Below are positions 6,117 through 7,530 of a DNA stretch of 7,530 bases, one piece after another. The stretch is taken from assembly GCA_947259235.1 (NCBI GenBank), contig CAMYLL010000119.1, positions 1 through 7,530 on the forward strand, in the 5' to 3' direction. The notes below the pieces were generated by a model. That model was not told the DNA's origin. It saw only the letters and a list, made by a program, of their open reading frames with translations, and made no database searches. Source of the DNA: an uncultured Pseudodesulfovibrio sp. (GTDB lineage Bacteria; Desulfobacterota; Desulfovibrionia; Desulfovibrionales; Desulfovibrionaceae). Position 1 is the stretch's first letter; the number at the start of each line of letters is the position of its first letter. The position numbers and the translations under genes are program-made.

Positions 6117-6145
6117 TTGATATGCACTTGTGCAAGTGGTAGTCT
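6117..6145 (+). promoter_or_regulatory. Possible sigma-70-type promoter of the sensor gene
   Basis: TTGATA (6117-6122, 5 of 6 to the -35 consensus) and TAGTCT (6140-6145, 3 of 6 to the -10 consensus) are separated by 17 nt. The spacer is almost filled by the palindrome at 6125-6138. The -10 is weak. The leader to the GTG start would be about 140 nt. Confidence 0.3.
6123..6138. promoter_or_regulatory. Two overlapping palindromes, candidate operator
   Basis: TGCAC-TT-GTGCA (6123-6134) and CACTTG-TG-CAAGTG (6125-6138) are both perfect dyads and share ten bases. They lie in the AT-rich core between the divergent activator and sensor genes, inside the spacer of a possible promoter. This is a typical site for a dimeric repressor or activator, but the binding protein is unknown. 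Confidence 0.45.
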
Positions 6146-6203
6146 TCAACTGGAAAAATAACCTGATGACATGAGCGGAGCCACACATGAAGGGTGTTGG
6201 GTC

Positions 6204-6296
6204 ATGGCAATGATTGCGTCGACGGGCGCAGCGACCTCCCGGCGCGGCCAGGCGCCTCGGGCTGTTCCGAATCCGGTTCGGGGGGTGCTTTCGTGA
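6204..6296 (+). CDS. Possible 30-residue leader ORF coupled to the sensor gene
   Basis: ATG at 6204 opens a 30-codon frame (MAMIASTGAATSRRGQAPRA then ten more residues). Its TGA at 6294-6296 overlaps the sensor's GTG (6293-6295) by GTGA. AAGGG (6190-6194) lies 9 nt upstream as a weak ribosome site. The peptide is Arg/Pro/Ala-rich with no recognisable family. The exact overlap suggests translational coupling, but a frame this short in GC-rich DNA is easily chance. Confidence 0.2.
   Translation: MAMIASTGAATSRRGQAPRAVPNPVRGVLS
6267..6281 (+). other. Small hairpin next to the sensor's ribosome site
   Basis: CCGAA-TCCGG-TTCGG forms a 5-bp stem with a 5-nt loop. It can extend by two U-G pairs (6265-6266 with 6282-6283) into the G run 6281-6285, which is the likely ribosome site for the GTG at 6293. 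It could therefore limit initiation, but the stem is short. Confidence 0.25.
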
Positions 6297-7530
6297 GATT
6301 CTTTCGGGGCTCGATTCGCAGAAAGCTGGTCATCCTCGTGCTGCTGGCGACCCTGCCCGCCTTTGCCATGCTCGCCTACAACGAACTGGCCACCAGACGG
6401 CACATGGTGGAGATGGCCCGAGGGGATACTGCCACGCTCCTGCGCGGCTTCACCGAGGTGCAGCGCCGGGTGGCGGCGTCCACGCGTGCTCTGCTACAGA
6501 CCGTTGCCGCCATGCCCGAGGTCAAGGCGGCCAACCCGGTGGCGACACACGGCATCCTGTCCACCCTGCTTTCGGCCAATCCCATCTATACCAACGTCTT
6601 TCTCATCGACCTTGACGGCAGCGTCGTGGCCGGGGGGCTCGGGTCCGGCAAGGGGCTCAACTTTTCCGACAGGAAGCAGTTCATGGACGCGGTGCGGACC
6701 GGGCGGTTCTCCTCCGGCGAATTCGTGGTGGGCAAGGCTACCCTCAAGGCGATCTTCCCCTTTGCCATGCCGGTGCATGACGCGTCTGGCGAGGTCCGCC
6801 ACGTCCTGATTATAGGTATGGATCTGGGGCATTACAGGTTGCTGTTCGAGCAGTCCGCCTTCCCTTCCGGGGCATTCTTCGGCGTGTGCGACCATGAAGG
6901 CCGACGCCTTTTCAGATACCCGTTAAGTGACAGCGTGCCCTTGGGCGAGCCTATCCGGCCCGAGGTCTTTCAGGCCGCGTTGCAGGCAGACGCTGCGGGA
7001 ACCATGCGCGCCCTGGGGTCCGATGGCCTGCACCGCATTGTGGCCTACGAGCCGTTGCGTCTGCGGCCCGACAGCGAGCCGTATATCTATATGTTCCTGG
7101 GTTTTGAGGAGGCCGGAATCCTGCGCCCCGCCAACGCCCAGGCCGTGCGCGGCGCGGTCATCACCATGATGTCGCTGGCCCTGGCCCTGGCCGTGGCCTG
7201 GTTTGTGGGCGGGGCCGCCATCGCCCGTGACCTGGAGCGGCTCACGGCCGTGGCCCGCAACGTGGGCGAGGGGGGCGACATGATGCCCAGCTCGCTGGAC
7301 TACTCCGACGGCGAGACCGGACAGCTCGGCCAGGCATTCGACTCCATGGGAGAGCTGCTGACCAGGCGAGAGCGCGAGCGCAACGAGGCGCTGGCCCGTC
7401 TCTCCGAAAGCGAGGAGCAGTACCGCACCCTGCTGGAGGCCAACCTCGAGGGCATCTGTCTGGTGAACCCGGACAGCATGGTCATCGAGTTCGGCAACCC
7501 CGCCTTCATCCGGTTGCTGGGCCTCACTGC
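6293..7530 (+). CDS. Membrane sensor protein with Cache, HAMP and PAS domains, C-terminus cut by window edge
   Basis: The first 412 residues of a signal-transduction protein are present. Residues 1-11 are basic (RFFRGSIRRK), followed by a membrane segment at about 12-29. Residues about 30-284 form a periplasmic double-Cache-like sensor, with VFLIDLDGSVVAGG (102-115), NFSDRKQFMDAV (123-134), IFPFAMPVHD (154-163) and IIGMDL (173-178). A second membrane segment lies at about 287-311, a HAMP linker at about 309-360 (ARDLERLTAVARNV, ending GQLGQAFDSMGELL), a short coiled region, and a PAS domain begins near 372 (SEEQYRTLLEANLEGICLVN). The output domain lies outside the window; histidine kinase or diguanylate cyclase/phosphodiesterase are both usual for this layout. 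The start is a GTG with a GGGGG run 7 nt upstream and gives a proper membrane anchor. The frame stays open upstream to 6191, but that stretch has no protein character. It is divergent from the sigma-54 activator. Confidence 0.88.
   Translation, partial: MRFFRGSIRRKLVILVLLATLPAFAMLAYNELATRRHMVEMARGDTATLLRGFTEVQRRVAASTRALLQTVAAMPEVKAANPVATHGILSTLLSANPIYTNVFLIDLDGSVVAGGLGSGKGLNFSDRKQFMDAVRTGRFSSGEFVVGKATLKAIFPFAMPVHDASGEVRHVLIIGMDLGHYRLLFEQSAFPSGAFFGVCDHEGRRLFRYPLSDSVPLGEPIRPEVFQAALQADAAGTMRALGSDGLHRIVAYEPLRLRPDSEPYIYMFLGFEEAGILRPANAQAVRGAVITMMSLALALAVAWFVGGAAIARDLERLTAVARNVGEGGDMMPSSLDYSDGETGQLGQAFDSMGELLTRRERERNEALARLSESEEQYRTLLEANLEGICLVNPDSMVIEFGNPAFIRLLGLT

Larger units (their letters stand above)
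6008..6292. other. Divergent intergenic region between activator and sensor genes (285 nt)
   Basis: This must contain the promoters of both divergent genes. An AT-rich core at about 6100-6170 holds a nested palindrome (6123-6138). The stretch 6204-6292 is GC-rich, contains a 30-codon ORF and may be the sensor's leader. No convincing -24/-12 sigma-54 promoter was found on either strand, and no RNA gene is evident. Confidence 0.6.

Noticed and set aside
6008..6292. Sigma-54 (-24/-12) promoter between the divergent activator and sensor genes
   Set aside because: GCAC-like bases occur at 6124-6127, but the TTGC element at proper spacing is absent on both strands.

Overview
The window is GC-rich, compactly coded bacterial chromosome. 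Gene content and protein style fit a Desulfovibrio/Pseudodesulfovibrio-type member of the Desulfovibrionaceae: an XRE-cupin regulator paired with an AMP-forming ligase, a cytoplasmic TPR protein, a FetAB-type exporter, a sigma-54 activator and a large Cache-HAMP-PAS sensor. That placement rests on gene content and family resemblance only, because no ribosomal or other marker gene is present. I see no mobile element, CRISPR array, tRNA or rRNA.

Layout. (1) Positions 1-1813, minus strand: a two-gene operon in which an XRE-cupin regulator (1253-1813) is followed after 9 nt by an acyl-CoA synthetase-like AMP-binding enzyme (1-1243) whose C-terminus lies beyond the left edge. (2) Positions 1814-2159: a 346-nt divergent control region with several inverted repeats on the regulator side and a possible promoter on the other. 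(3) Positions 2160-4425, plus strand: three genes joined by ATGA overlaps, namely a TPR protein, a FetA-like ABC ATPase and a FetB-like permease. The last two form a complete ABC exporter of the family linked to iron export in E. coli. (4) Positions 4426-4555: a short convergent gap carrying an intrinsic terminator that works for the minus strand. (5) Positions 4556-6007, minus strand: a sigma-54-dependent activator with an intact AAA+ domain and Fis-type HTH but a receiver-like domain lacking the phospho-acceptor Asp. (6) Positions 6008-6292: a divergent control region with a nested palindrome between possible -35 and -10 elements and a tiny ORF that overlaps the next start codon. (7) Positions 6293-7530, plus strand: the N-terminal 412 residues of a membrane sensor (TM, periplasmic Cache, TM, HAMP, start of PAS), cut by the right edge before its output domain.

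Working together: the regulator and ligase are probably one regulated unit sensing or controlling acyl/organic-acid activation. The TPR-fetAB unit is probably one metal-efflux-related operon. The divergent sigma-54 activator and sensor may share control, but their functional link is not shown. No clearly new multi-gene system is visible. The points most worth a second look are the TPR-fetAB coupling, the phosphorylation-dead receiver on the activator, and the operator-like palindromes in the two divergent intergenic regions.
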